Shown here piece by piece: positions 7,420 to 14,996 of a stretch of 64,000 bases of DNA; the stretch's first letter is position 1; every line of letters starts with the position of its first letter. Below the pieces are notes generated by a model. That model was given only the letters and a program-made list of their open reading frames with translations. It did not search any database and had not been told where the DNA came from. The stretch comes from an uncultured Limosilactobacillus sp. (GTDB lineage: Bacteria; Bacillota; Bacilli; Lactobacillales; Lactobacillaceae): positions 1 to 64,000 of the forward strand of contig NZ_CAKPXS010000001.1 in the NCBI RefSeq assembly GCF_934202235.1, written 5' to 3'. A program made the translations under genes and the position numbers.

Positions 7420-8265
7420 ATGAGCAAGAAAAGGGTCAAATATGTCTTATTCTTGTTATTGTTACCGTTCTTTTTGCTTAGTGGCTGTACCAATGAAACC
7501 CAGCGGGCTAACCACCAGGATACGTGGCAACGGATCGAGCGTCGCCACAAGGTGATCATTGGTCTCGACGACAGCTTTGTGCCCATGGGTTTTCGCAAAA
7601 AAAATGGCCAACTGGTGGGCTATGACGTTGACTTAGCGCGGGCCGTCTTTAAGCAGTACGGGATTAAGGCCGAATTTCAGACTATCGACTGGTCAATGAA
7701 GGAAACTGAACTGAAAAACGGGACGATTGACCTTCTCTGGAATGGTTATTCCGTCACCCCGCAACGGGCGAAAAAAGTTGCCTTTAGCCGGGTCTATTTG
7801 AAAAACGCCCAAGTCTTGGTCACAAAGAAGAAGGCTGGGATCAAGAACTTTAATGACATGAAGGGCAAAACATTGGGGACCCAGAGTGGTTCCACCGGTC
7901 AACAAGCACTGGAAGACAAGCCCCACCTGCTGTTAGACAAAATTGCGAAGAAAAAGCCTGTCCTCTACGATACTTACCCGGATGCTTTTATCGACCTCAA
8001 CGCCGGGCGAATACAGGGAATTTTGATGGATAAGGTTTACGCTGAGTACTACATCAAGCACATGGCAAAGCCAGATGAGTACTCCATTTATTCCAACCCA
8101 CAAATGCCTGCCGACCTTTTTGCTGTTGGGATGCGCAAGGGTGATAAAACACTGCGTCGGAAAATTAATGCCGGCTTAGGACGGTTGCAACGGGATGGAC
8201 AGTTAGCCAAGATTAACGAAAAGTGGTTTGGGGTAAAAAGTTCTTACCTGGGACCAGCTAATTGA
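7420..8265 (+). CDS. Amino-acid ABC transporter substrate-binding lipoprotein
   Basis: The extracytoplasmic receptor of the importer, 281 residues. The signal sequence ends in a lipobox, LLSGC (Cys near residue 22), so it is anchored as a lipoprotein. The mature part is a family-3 solute-binding protein: VIIGLDDSFVPMGFR, GYDVDLARAVF, TIDWSMKETELKNGTIDLLWNGYSVTPQRAKKVAFSRVYL, LGTQSGSTG, and a C-terminal IYSNPQMPADLFAVGMRKGD. The start ATG has AAAGGGGG upstream; the shorter upstream frame overlapping the ATPase is rejected. Substrate likely histidine or a related polar amino acid from the leader. Confidence 0.9.
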   Translation: MSKKRVKYVLFLLLLPFFLLSGCTNETQRANHQDTWQRIERRHKVIIGLDDSFVPMGFRKKNGQLVGYDVDLARAVFKQYGIKAEFQTIDWSMKETELKNGTIDLLWNGYSVTPQRAKKVAFSRVYLKNAQVLVTKKKAGIKNFNDMKGKTLGTQSGSTGQQALEDKPHLLLDKIAKKKPVLYDTYPDAFIDLNAGRIQGILMDKVYAEYYIKHMAKPDEYSIYSNPQMPADLFAVGMRKGDKTLRRKINAGLGRLQRDGQLAKINEKWFGVKSSYLGPAN

Positions 8266-8274
8266 GAGCAGAAG

Positions 8275-8316
8275 AAAAGCACAGCGTGGCGAATGAAGTG
8301 CCAGGCTGTGCTTTTT
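8275..8316. terminator. Bidirectional terminator
   Basis: AAAAGCACAGC and GCTGTGCTTTTT form a long perfect stem with A and T runs on both flanks, serving the rightward transporter operon and the leftward gene that converges on it. Confidence 0.85.
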
Positions 8317-8322
8317 AAATTG

Positions 8323-8586
8323 TTACATAGCAATGGTTAGGATATGCGCTTGGGCGGTTTCGAGTTCATCAGCGGAAAGGCTGATGTACTTGGCCACTAT
8401 TCGTAGATCGACGTGGGCATCGTTGATTAAGAAATCATGGATGCTGACGGGATCGATATGCGCATGGTACAAGTGCTGAACGGTCATGGCAACGGCTAGC
8501 TCAGTTGTTTTGGCCGCCGAAAGCGCCGCCGGGGCCGTTTCGATAACGCCCTGGAAATAGCCAAGCATAAATGTTCGATTCATCAT
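8323..8586 (-). CDS. Unrecognised small helical protein
   Basis: An 87-residue, predominantly helical and soluble protein (MMNRTFMLGYF...). I do not recognise the family. The start is set by AAGGAGGG five bases upstream of the ATG pair. It is transcribed leftward between the transporter operon and brnQ and shares the bidirectional terminator. Confidence 0.7.
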   Translation of the reverse strand: MMNRTFMLGYFQGVIETAPAALSAAKTTELAVAMTVQHLYHAHIDPVSIHDFLINDAHVDLRIVAKYISLSADELETAQAHILTIAM

Positions 8587-8641
8587 AACACCCTCCTTCG
8601 TCAATTATATAACGCGACTGGTGTTTCGGTTATCGATTTGC

Positions 8642-10018
8642 TTAGTCCAGGTTAGTGACGGTCCGACTATTTTTCGCTAACATGAAGTGAACAGCTAAGC
8701 CGAGAACCAGTCCGACTAGTGCTGGCACCACCCAGGAGAGGTCCATTGAGGCCAGCGGTAGCATGGCACGCCATCCAGCAACCATTTTGCCAAAGTGACT
8801 CGCGCTTACGACGCTGGGGAAGGCAACAACCATGTCGCCCAGTGCCGGGAAAACTGTGAAGAGGACGACAAAGAAATAAACGACGCCGTCGCGGTGGAAG
8901 AGTGGTGAAGCTACTGATAAAACGATGAGGACCATTGACAAGGGGTACAGGAACATCAGCATTGGCGTTGACCAGGCGATGATCTGATCCAAGCCAAAGT
9001 TAGCGGTGAGAAACGATGCCAGGCAGGAGAGCGCTAACCAGGTGTGGTAGGAAACACTTGGGAAGTGTTTGTGGAAGTCCTGAGCAAAGGCGGCCACTAA
9101 ACCGACGGCCGTCGTTAAACAAGTCACGGTGATCAGAAAGGCGAGGACGACTTGGCCAAAGACACCAGCGTATTCGTTTACTAACTGGTTAAAGGCGACT
9201 CCACCATCGGCTGACACTTTAAACCGTCCCAGTGACATTGCGCCCATCAGGATAAGCAGGAGATAGATAACGCCGATGGCACCAACCGCGAGAACACCAG
9301 ATTTGGCAACTACCCGGGAAACAGCGGAAGCACTACGTTGGCCCATGGACCGGACGGCAGTAACCACGGTAACCCCGAAGGCCAGGCCGGCTAAAGCATC
9401 CATCGTGTTATAGCCTTCCAGAAAACCGTTCGTTAAGGGAGCATTCAGGTAGGCTTTCGTGACTGGTGCAGTTGCTGGATTACCAAGCGGTTTGGCAAAA
9501 GCAACAACAAAAACAAGGAATAATAGTGCCAAGAATACAGGGTTTAAAACCTTCCCGACGTTCGCAAGGATATCATTTTCCCGGTATGAAAAGGCAAAGG
9601 CAGCTGCGAAGAAGAGGGCGGAAAAGCCAAACAGTGCCCAGTGTTCGACCCCCTTCGGTAAGAATGGTGCTACCCCAACCGTAAAGGAAACAGTAGCGGT
9701 CCGGGGAGTCCCAAAGAGCGGGCCGATGGTTGCGTGGATAAGTACCATAAAGGTCAAAGCAAAGGCAGTGCCAAGGGGGCGACCAATGTCATAAACCCCG
9801 TTTGCCCGGGTGATGGCAACTGCCAGGACAGAAAATAGTGGTAATAAAACACCGGTAACCAGGAACCCGAGTGCGGCGGTTCCCCAATTTGCGCCCGCCA
9901 GCTGCCCCAGGTGTAAGGGAAAAATCAGGTTGCCGGCACCAAAGAACAGGCCGAAAAGTAGGGATGCAACCACCAGGTAATCTCGCCAGGTGAGTGATCG
10001 TTTGCTGAGATCTTGCAT
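8642..10018 (-). CDS. brnQ: Branched-chain amino-acid:cation symporter
   Basis: A 458-residue LIVCS-family carrier with about twelve transmembrane helices, importing leucine, isoleucine and valine. The N-terminus LVVASLLFGLFFGAGNLIFPLHLGQLAG is the family hallmark, and further BrnQ blocks (TPRTATVSFTVG, GYNTMDALAGLAFG) follow. The start is the ATG after GGAGGAATTATTC; longer upstream reading runs back into the T-box leader and is not used. An isoleucine-type T-box precedes it, which fits the substrate. Confidence 0.93.
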   Translation of the reverse strand: MQDLSKRSLTWRDYLVVASLLFGLFFGAGNLIFPLHLGQLAGANWGTAALGFLVTGVLLPLFSVLAVAITRANGVYDIGRPLGTAFALTFMVLIHATIGPLFGTPRTATVSFTVGVAPFLPKGVEHWALFGFSALFFAAAFAFSYRENDILANVGKVLNPVFLALLFLVFVVAFAKPLGNPATAPVTKAYLNAPLTNGFLEGYNTMDALAGLAFGVTVVTAVRSMGQRSASAVSRVVAKSGVLAVGAIGVIYLLLILMGAMSLGRFKVSADGGVAFNQLVNEYAGVFGQVVLAFLITVTCLTTAVGLVAAFAQDFHKHFPSVSYHTWLALSCLASFLTANFGLDQIIAWSTPMLMFLYPLSMVLIVLSVASPLFHRDGVVYFFVVLFTVFPALGDMVVAFPSVVSASHFGKMVAGWRAMLPLASMDLSWVVPALVGLVLGLAVHFMLAKNSRTVTNLD

Positions 10019-10057
10019 GAATAATTCCTCCAATCGATAATTACGCTTGACTCGATC

Positions 10058-10335
10058 CCAACAAAAAAGTCCCTTAACCAGCGAAAGCTGATTAAGGGAC
10101 GCCTGAGCGCGGTACCACCCTTTGATTACAGTGTTGGACACTGCCTTCACATACGGCCACTTGGCGATATGCTGACACGGTAATGGGTGTAACCACTAGG
10201 TCTTATTGGTAGTTAAGACTTAGACTCGAAAGTGATTTTCACCAGGCAGTTAAACTATCCCCTTGCACCAAACGGGACTCGCTGAAGCTAAGCTGAGTGG
10301 TTACTCTTCTTTCTCATTGAGATCGATTAATTAAA
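10058..10335 (-). promoter_or_regulatory. T-box leader of brnQ, isoleucine specifier
   Basis: On the minus strand the T-box sequence GGGTGGTACCGCGC lies at 10107-10120, followed by a terminator stem GTCCCTTAA/TTAAGGGAC and six T residues (to about 10063). In Stem I, GTGAAA-ATC-AC presents ATC, an isoleucine codon, in the specifier position. Uncharged tRNA-Ile would turn brnQ on. Confidence 0.85.
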
Positions 10336-10347
10336 TTGTTGTCTAAC

Positions 10348-10375
10348 ATTCTAATGATATTTTAATGATTGTCAA
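10348..10375 (-). promoter_or_regulatory. Promoter of the brnQ T-box transcript
   Basis: On the minus strand, TTGACA and TAGAAT are separated by 16 bp, just upstream of the T-box. Confidence 0.6.
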
Positions 10376-10495
10376 GAGCAAAAGTGGGAAATTTTTTGTT
10401 GGGGGAGAAAAAATAGATTGTTGTTGCGAAAACCCCTGGTTTAATAACGATTCAGAGCATTCAAAAAATAAATTCAAAAAATTTGCCAAAAGGCC

Positions 10496-10524
10496 TTGCA
10501 AGAAATGAAGATATCAGGTATATT
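10496..10524 (+). promoter_or_regulatory. Promoter of tRNA-Leu
   Basis: TTGCAA, 17 bp, TATATT, located 48 bases before the tRNA. Confidence 0.6.
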
Positions 10525-10571
10525 AAATATCGTTGTTTGAGGGCAAGCCAATGACAACTAATTAAAGAAAT

Positions 10572-10655
10572 GCCCCAGTGGCGGAACTGGCAGACGCGCA
10601 ACGTTCAGGTCGTTGTATGGGTAACCATGTACAGGTTCGAATCCTGTTTGGGGCA
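10572..10655 (+). tRNA. tRNA-Leu(CAG), prophage integration target
   Basis: A class II tRNA of 84 bases. The acceptor stem is GCCCCAG/TTGGGGC, the anticodon arm CAACG-TTCAGGT-CGTTG has anticodon CAG at 10606-10608, there is a long variable arm, and the T-arm contains GGTTCGAATCC. CCA is not encoded. The last 13 bases (from 10643) are shared with the phage attachment site, so integration rebuilt the 3' end of the tRNA. Confidence 0.95.
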
Positions 10656-10656
10656 T
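10643..10656 (+). other. attL core
   Basis: CCTGTTTGGGGCAT overlaps the T-arm and acceptor end of tRNA-Leu. The left edge is defined by comparison with 49304, where the preceding base differs. The right edge cannot be fixed because attR lies outside the window. Confidence 0.85.
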
Positions 10657-10660
10657 TAGC

Positions 10661-10690
10661 GAGGAAATCTGAGAAGATTTCCTCTTTTTT
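10661..10690 (+). terminator. Phage-borne terminator downstream of tRNA-Leu
   Basis: GAGGAAATCT and AGATTTCCTC form a perfect 10-bp stem with six T residues. The same sequence occurs at 49322-49351 next to the internal attachment site, so it belongs to the phage (or extended core) and now terminates the host tRNA. Confidence 0.85.
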
Positions 10691-10713
10691 GTTGTTATTG
10701 AAAAAGTGCTATG

Positions 10714-10733
10714 AACGTTGATATATCAACGTT
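10714..10733. repeat. Perfect 20-bp palindrome near attL
   Basis: AACGTTGATATATCAACGTT is a perfect inverted repeat 70 bases inside the phage end; copy 2 has it at 49375-49394. It is a candidate site for an integration or excision accessory factor. Confidence 0.6.
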
Positions 10734-10801
10734 TATCGGCATTTTATATAGACTTACTAAAAGTGAGCAAAAACCAAGAAAAACCCAGAAAATTTCAATT
10801 T

Positions 10802-10823
10802 GGGCCACAAATGGGCCACAAAT
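10802..10823 (+). repeat. Tandem 11-bp integrase arm-type repeats, P' arm
   Basis: Two head-to-tail copies of GGGCCACAAAT. The same motif occurs as a tandem pair at 49234-49255 on the other side of the core, the expected arrangement of arm sites for a tyrosine integrase. Confidence 0.6.
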
Positions 10824-10846
10824 AGGACACGCGATTCTGCCCGTCA

Positions 10847-11935
10847 TCACAGGGTATTCAGCGCCGCCACAATTTGTTTGTCCCGTTTTTCCTTATATTC
10901 GTCGAACATATCCCCATAAACATCGAGGGTGATTGAAATACTACTGTGACCAAGTCGCTTACTAATGTCATAAGCATCGATGCCTTGATCAACCAGTAGA
11001 GCCACATGGCTGTGCCTAAGACTGTGAAAGTGGAAATTCTTTTTACTGATATTAAGGCTAGCTAACAGGTTACGCAGGGTCTTATTGACACCGTTACTAG
11101 TGGGGATGGTGCCAAAGATATTTTGAAAAACCATTGTCGAGTTATTTTTAGCGCGTAACTGTCGCAGGTATGTCAAAAGCTGATCGTTAATAATGATGGT
11201 CCGATTGCTTGATTGTGTCTTAGCCGGCTTAAAAGTATATTCCGTAGCGTCCCATGATTTATTGATTGTAATGGTGTGTTTCAGGAAGTTGATGTCTTTC
11301 CAGGTTAAAGCTTGTAATTCAGATAGACGGGCACCAGTATAGATCGCTGCAATGATCATGTAACGGGAAGTGTATCGAGGGTCTAAGCGGCTTGTAGCAG
11401 CTCCTAGCAGTCGTTTAATCTCTTTGAGGTTTAAGTACTCAACTTTTAAAATACGATTGCGATTGGCTGTCAGGGTAACTCTCTGGGTGAAGTCGCGATA
11501 AATATAGCCATCTAAGATAGCCGATTGAACGCATGCGCGGATGATGGAATTAGTTTTCTTGACCGTTTCTGGCGCATGGTCGCTGCCAAACTCATTGATA
11601 AAGTGCTGATACTGACTTCGAGTAATGTCTTTAAGTTCAACATTACAGAAGTACCTATCAAGAAATTTCTCGATGATTTTATAGCGGTTTAAGGTAATAT
11701 GGGAAAGTTTAGGCTTTTTGTATTCCTCAACCCAACTATGGTAGTAATGTAGCAGGGTAATGTCTTGCGATAGATCAACACCTTTATGAAATTTTTCGTT
11801 AACTTCGGTTGCCCAGATACGGGCAGCAGCCTTAGTCTTAAAACCGCCTTTAGACATGTTATGACGTTTGCCATTGCGGTCATAAGGACGCAGGCGGGCT
11901 TCCCAGCCACTGCCACGTTTAACAAATTGTGCCAT
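10847..11935 (-). CDS. int: Tyrosine-family phage integrase
   Basis: Catalyses insertion of the phage at tRNA-Leu and, with an excision factor, its release. The 362 residues comprise an N-terminal arm-binding AP2-like domain (SGWEARLRPYDRNGKRHNMSKGGFKTKAAA), a core-binding SAM-like domain (about 60-160), and the catalytic domain. The catalytic residues are visible: Arg in TGARLSELQALTW (about 201), Lys in the beta-hairpin (TFKPAKT), HSLRHSH (about 301-307), and a C-terminal LGHSSISITLDVYGD with the nucleophilic tyrosine. The start ATG has AGGAGGTATAAATTACT upstream. It is transcribed toward the attachment site, as is usual. Confidence 0.95.
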   Translation of the reverse strand: MAQFVKRGSGWEARLRPYDRNGKRHNMSKGGFKTKAAARIWATEVNEKFHKGVDLSQDITLLHYYHSWVEEYKKPKLSHITLNRYKIIEKFLDRYFCNVELKDITRSQYQHFINEFGSDHAPETVKKTNSIIRACVQSAILDGYIYRDFTQRVTLTANRNRILKVEYLNLKEIKRLLGAATSRLDPRYTSRYMIIAAIYTGARLSELQALTWKDINFLKHTITINKSWDATEYTFKPAKTQSSNRTIIINDQLLTYLRQLRAKNNSTMVFQNIFGTIPTSNGVNKTLRNLLASLNISKKNFHFHSLRHSHVALLVDQGIDAYDISKRLGHSSISITLDVYGDMFDEYKEKRDKQIVAALNTL

Positions 11936-12067
11936 AGTAATTTATACCTCCTATGTGTTAGAATGAAAGAGCACGCCTCCTATAGCTTTTTAGAGCATAG
12001 CAGGATGTACTACGCCTCTGCGTAGTTTGTTGATTAAACGTGTCTGGTTTTATATCAACATTTGGTC

Positions 12068-12102
12068 CACTGACAGCTGCCACTGTCGGTGGGCTTTTTT
12101 AT
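12068..12102 (+). terminator. Rightward terminator between int and the lysogeny genes
   Basis: CCACTGACAG pairs with CTGTCGGTGG (one wobble), followed by GCTTTTTT on the plus strand. No rightward gene precedes it; it may block transcripts arriving from the tRNA side. A smaller hairpin ACTACGC/GCGTAGT lies upstream at about 12009-12026. Confidence 0.65.
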
Positions 12103-12513
12103 CTACAATAATCTTTCTTGTGCCGATAAGATATGTGGTAGGTCATGATCCTCAAATGGATTGCAAACTGCCCAAGAATCCCAAAAATCAATTTGTTGCC
12201 AAATGAATTCCTTAGTAGCTAGTTCTTTGCTGATACCCTTGCGTCGTGCGTATTGAGCAATAATTTGTTTCCATTCATCTAGTGAGTAAAAACTATCAAG
12301 ACTGGCTGGTTCAATCTTAAATCCAGGAAATTTTTTGCCGTTATTTTTCACGTTATAAATAGCTTGCATAATCATGTTTGACGACTCAACAAGTTTCTTG
12401 GCGGTATCATACCAGTAGATAAGGGCGTGTTTTTTGCTAGATTCATTTGAAACATCGGCCGATTTGCAAAGATACAAACCGGTATCTAAATTCTTAATCC
12501 TACATAGTTCCAT
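12103..12513 (-). CDS. Unrecognised lysogeny-block protein
   Basis: 136 residues, soluble, rich in aromatic and charged residues, with no family I recognise. AGGAGACAATT precedes the ATG. It is the last of three leftward genes between the repressor and the integrase, the usual place for lysogenic-conversion or superinfection-exclusion genes expressed in the lysogen. Function unknown. Confidence 0.7.
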   Translation of the reverse strand: MELCRIKNLDTGLYLCKSADVSNESSKKHALIYWYDTAKKLVESSNMIMQAIYNVKNNGKKFPGFKIEPASLDSFYSLDEWKQIIAQYARRKGISKELATKEFIWQQIDFWDSWAVCNPFEDHDLPHILSAQERLL

Positions 12514-12531
12514 AATTGTCTCCTATTGCTA

Positions 12532-12963
12532 TTAATAATCATATTTAGGGCGTTTTATTACAATGTCACCGACTCGTATTGGTTTCATATCATCAGTAGG
12601 CAGATCACCGGTAATTTGATTGGGGTCAACATTTAAATCGTCTTGCTCATCAAAACCATAGATGCTACTTGCACTGCGAAGGATACCTGACAACTGTTGC
12701 TTTGGAGAAAAATTGGCTGATAAGGTAGAATCGACATGGTGACTTGGTGCGTCAGCAATTGCCATTTTTGGATATACCTTAGAAACATAAACAATGCCTT
12801 TGCTTACGTCTAACGTCCCAAGGTTTTCTCCAGTATCCGGATCTATTACCGGTTCAGTCCCAAATTTGTCAATAATTTCTAATCTATCTCCAACTTTTAG
12901 ACCATCATCCTTACCTGAATTGACAACAATTTGCTTAGTACTAATTATCTTCGCTATTTTCAT
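12532..12963 (-). CDS. Small protein with a FlgT C-terminal-like beta domain
   Basis: About 143 residues. The pattern IVVNSGKDDGLKVGDRLEI...DPDTGENLGTLDVSKGIVYVSKVYPKMAIA (about residues 10-70) resembles the small beta domain of FlgT C-terminus-type proteins; this is a pattern match by eye. The start is uncertain: ATG at 12963 or an in-frame TTG at 12975. The gene overlaps the membrane/coiled-coil gene upstream, so the two are translated together and may form one complex at the membrane. Confidence 0.65.
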   Translation of the reverse strand: MKIAKIISTKQIVVNSGKDDGLKVGDRLEIIDKFGTEPVIDPDTGENLGTLDVSKGIVYVSKVYPKMAIADAPSHHVDSTLSANFSPKQQLSGILRSASSIYGFDEQDDLNVDPNQITGDLPTDDMKPIRVGDIVIKRPKYDY

Positions 12964-13279
12964 TTGTTTCTTCAATTTCCTTAATCTCCTTCATTAACAT
13001 CAATTTTTGATTAATGTCTTTTGCTTGTTGCTCAGATAGAGAATTCATTATCAGATTAAGAACTGATTCTTGAAAAGAAATTCTCTGTTTCAGTGCCTTT
13101 TTATCCTTAACATCTATCTCATGTTGATTTTTAAGGCCATCTCGATTTCGGTTGAGGTCTTCGATGTTTTTTGTAAGTTGATATACGTTGGTAATTAGAC
13201 ATATTACATAGCTCAAAGCAAGAAAAACAATATAGGCTATAATGATGGTAGCACCATGCCCACTAAACCAATGGGCCAT
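12941..13279 (-). CDS. Membrane-anchored coiled-coil protein
   Basis: 112 residues: an N-terminal transmembrane segment (ATIIIAYIVFLALSYVICLI, about 10-29) followed by a long charged coiled coil (about 35-112). A leftward extended -10 promoter (TGCTATAAC) lies about 25 bases upstream of the start. Together with the overlapping downstream gene it looks like a lysogen-expressed membrane module; a role in immunity or exclusion is inference from position. Confidence 0.7.
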   Translation of the reverse strand: MAHWFSGHGATIIIAYIVFLALSYVICLITNVYQLTKNIEDLNRNRDGLKNQHEIDVKDKKALKQRISFQESVLNLIMNSLSEQQAKDINQKLMLMKEIKEIEETNENSEDN

Positions 13280-13357
13280 GCCATACGCACCTTCCGTTAT
13301 AGCAAAGATAAAGCTACCGATTCCAAACAGTGTTCCACAATGAGGAGGCCAGAGTAT

Positions 13358-13576
13358 ATGTTTAAAAGAACGAATGTTATCAACTCCTTTCTTGAGAGAT
13401 TAGACTATTGGCAAACCATTAATCTGCACGTAACTTTATTACAGGCAGAACAAGATATTTCGTTTGAAAAGGCTCGGGAACGAGCGGTAGTTGATTACAG
13501 TGATCCTAGTAAATTAAGATATTTGCTAGAAGAAGCTATTAATAGCCCAAAGCCTAAACACCATTTAAATTTGTAA
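13358..13576 (+). CDS. Small rightward gene inside the lysogeny block
   Basis: 72 residues, helical and basic (MFKRTNVINSFLERLDYW...). It is chosen because TGAGGAGG lies seven bases upstream of the ATG and the frame runs cleanly to 13576. It points against its neighbours, between the start of the membrane gene and the end of the repressor. No family recognised. Confidence 0.6.
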   Translation: MFKRTNVINSFLERLDYWQTINLHVTLLQAEQDISFEKARERAVVDYSDPSKLRYLLEEAINSPKPKHHLNL

Positions 13577-13586
13577 ACATAGCCAA

Positions 13587-14267
13587 CTACAAATTAGCAG
13601 AATAACTAATTGCTTTACCGATGATACGGCCCGGATGTTCTTTATCAAGGACAATCGGGTCGTATTGTTGGTTCTCGGGCATCAGCATGACTAACTTGTC
13701 CAGATACTTGATGCGTTTGAGGGTAGCCTCCGTGTCACCATCAACCAAGACGGCAGCAATCTCACCATTCTCAACTTCTGATTGTTGGTGGATAATTACC
13801 AACGAGCCATCGGGTATGGTTGGTTCCATGCTGTGACCTTTGCAACGCAGGGCAAAGAGGGTGCCATCAGGAACGTGGCCATCAAAGACCTGCTCGGTAT
13901 AGCCTTCGATGTTCTCTTCAGCGGTGATCGGGTCACCACAGGCAATCTCGCCGACGATGGGGATGTGATGTAGGTTTTTACTTTGTGGATAAAAGATATT
14001 TGAAGTGTGAGCTTTTACATCCGTTGGTGCAAAACGAGGATCGATTTCTGATTTTTTTACGTTGAAGAAATCAGCTAATTTTTGTACATTTCCTGGTGTA
14101 GGTAGTGTGCGTCCTTTAAAATACCCAGTTAATGTACTACTGGGAATGTGTGTTGTTTTATGAATGTCTACTTGTTTTTTCCCGTGTGATAGAAGTAGTC
14201 GATTAAGCCTATTTGCAATAACCTTTTTATACTTCTCGTCCTGCGGAGTAAGACCAGATCGTGCCAT
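13587..14267 (-). CDS. CI-like repressor with S24 peptidase domain
   Basis: The lysogeny repressor, 226 residues. An N-terminal XRE helix-turn-helix (KKQVDIHKTTHIPSSTLTGYFKGRTLPT, about 30-57) binds operators. The C-terminal LexA/S24 domain has the cleavage region EIACGDP (about 106-112), the nucleophile serine in GHSMEPTIPDG and the lysine in EATLKRI. It is therefore expected to self-cleave during RecA-dependent induction. Start ATG has GGAGATCCCCGTT-type spacing upstream. Divergent from the Cro-like gene across a 134-bp operator region. Confidence 0.93.
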   Translation of the reverse strand: MARSGLTPQDEKYKKVIANRLNRLLLSHGKKQVDIHKTTHIPSSTLTGYFKGRTLPTPGNVQKLADFFNVKKSEIDPRFAPTDVKAHTSNIFYPQSKNLHHIPIVGEIACGDPITAEENIEGYTEQVFDGHVPDGTLFALRCKGHSMEPTIPDGSLVIIHQQSEVENGEIAAVLVDGDTEATLKRIKYLDKLVMLMPENQQYDPIVLDKEHPGRIIGKAISYSANL

Positions 14268-14345
14268 AACGGGGATCTCCTTTCTTAATTACAATATTAT
14301 TTTCACATTAACTCATATTTTTTTCAAGTATATTCGACATTTGTA

Positions 14346-14374
14346 TTGAAATACGTATTAATTCGTAATATAAT
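14346..14374 (+). promoter_or_regulatory. Early rightward promoter with operator in the spacer
   Basis: TTGAAA and TATAAT are separated by 17 bp. The spacer contains TACGTATTAATTCGTA (14352-14367), a one-mismatch palindrome identical in plan to the perfect palindrome at 14600-14615. Repressor binding would directly block this promoter. Confidence 0.8.
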
Positions 14375-14401
14375 TCGGTATGAATAGAAAGGAGGTAAAC
14401 C

Positions 14402-14653
14402 ATGAAGAATATGTTCAGCTTAGAAGCATGTCGTAAAAATGCTGGCTTAACACTTCGCCAAGCGGCATCATATGCAGGTATTTCCTATCAGACGTTGTCT
14501 AAATATGAAAACAATAGTGCAGATATTCCAATTTCATTGCTGAATAAATTAGTATTTCTGTATCAAGTGGATAAGGATCTTATTTTTTTGGGCAATAAAT
14601 ACGAATTAATTCGTAAAATAAAAGAAAAAAGACAAAAGAAGAAAGCTAGTTAG
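14402..14653 (+). CDS. Cro-like helix-turn-helix regulator
   Basis: 83 residues with an XRE domain (LRQAASYAGISYQTLSKYENNSADIP, about 18-43) and a lysine-rich tail. It is the first gene of the early rightward operon and would favour lytic growth. AAAGGAGG precedes the ATG. An operator-like palindrome sits inside the 3' end of the gene. Confidence 0.9.
   Translation: MKNMFSLEACRKNAGLTLRQAASYAGISYQTLSKYENNSADIPISLLNKLVFLYQVDKDLIFLGNKYELIRKIKEKRQKKKAS
14600..14615. promoter_or_regulatory. Second operator inside the cro-like gene
   Basis: TACGAATTAATTCGTA is a perfect 16-bp palindrome, one base different from the operator in the early promoter, 248 bp away. Two such sites suggest looping or cooperative repressor binding (inference). 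Confidence 0.65.
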
Positions 14654-14668
14654 GGGGATGAGGACATG
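14636..14668 (+). repeat. Direct repeat, left flank of the moron cassette
   Basis: AAGAAGAAAGCTAGTTAGGG and the following GGATGAGGAC closely match 14997-15028 (AAGAAGAAAGTTAGCTAGGG then GGTGAGAAC). The pair brackets the leftward cassette. Confidence 0.6.
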
Positions 14669-14678
14669 AGCGTAAAAG

Positions 14679-14715
14679 AAAAAAGCTTACAAACTACCGC
14701 CAGTAGTCTGCAAGC
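14679..14715 (-). terminator. Leftward terminator of the moron gene
   Basis: On the minus strand a 13-bp stem (GCTTGCAGACTAC with GTAGTTTGTAAGC, two wobbles) runs into six T residues. Confidence 0.85.
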
Positions 14716-14726
14716 CTTAAAAATCA

Positions 14727-14954
14727 TTATTCCTGATGCTGTTCATCGCCATCAACTAAAAATTCTTTTAGAAGATTATGTACCAGCGTATCGGTATAAG
14801 CACGACCCATTATCATTGCTACGCGAACTGGGTCATCGCCTTTTTTCACACCGTAAGAATTGAGAACTTTTTCGACGTTTTCTTTATTGTCAACGATGTC
14901 TAGAGTTTGATTGTAAATTTTTTGAAAACGTTGTTCAAATTCTTCACTTGTCAT
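14727..14954 (-). CDS. Moron gene, small acidic protein
   Basis: 75 residues (MTSEEFEQRFQ...), helical and acidic, no family recognised. It is a full transcription unit against the direction of its neighbours: extended -10 promoter at 14988-14996, AAAGGAGG eight bases before the ATG, and its own terminator. An upstream in-frame GTG (14963) falls inside the ribosome site, so the ATG is preferred. Such units are typically expressed from the prophage and affect the host. Confidence 0.8.
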   Translation of the reverse strand: MTSEEFEQRFQKIYNQTLDIVDNKENVEKVLNSYGVKKGDDPVRVAMIMGRAYTDTLVHNLLKEFLVDGDEQHQE

Positions 14955-14987
14955 AAGATTCACCTCCTTTCACGAGGATCTGAATCA

Positions 14988-14996
14988 AGTATAGCA
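14988..14996 (-). promoter_or_regulatory. Extended -10 promoter of the moron gene
   Basis: TGCTATACT on the minus strand, 34 bases before the gene start. Confidence 0.65.

Noticed and set aside
10711..10932. 73-residue rightward frame beside attL
   Set aside because: It covers the palindrome and arm repeats and overlaps the integrase 3' end; no ribosome site and no protein-like composition.
13256..13357. Longer start for the small rightward gene
   Set aside because: The extension reads antisense to the membrane gene's start and has no ribosome site; GAGGAGG before the ATG at 13358 is decisive.
14666..14863. Rightward 65-residue frame with a ribosome-site-like sequence
   Set aside because: It reads over the minus-strand terminator and gene of the moron, which has promoter, ribosome site and terminator of its own; the rightward frame looks like its shadow.
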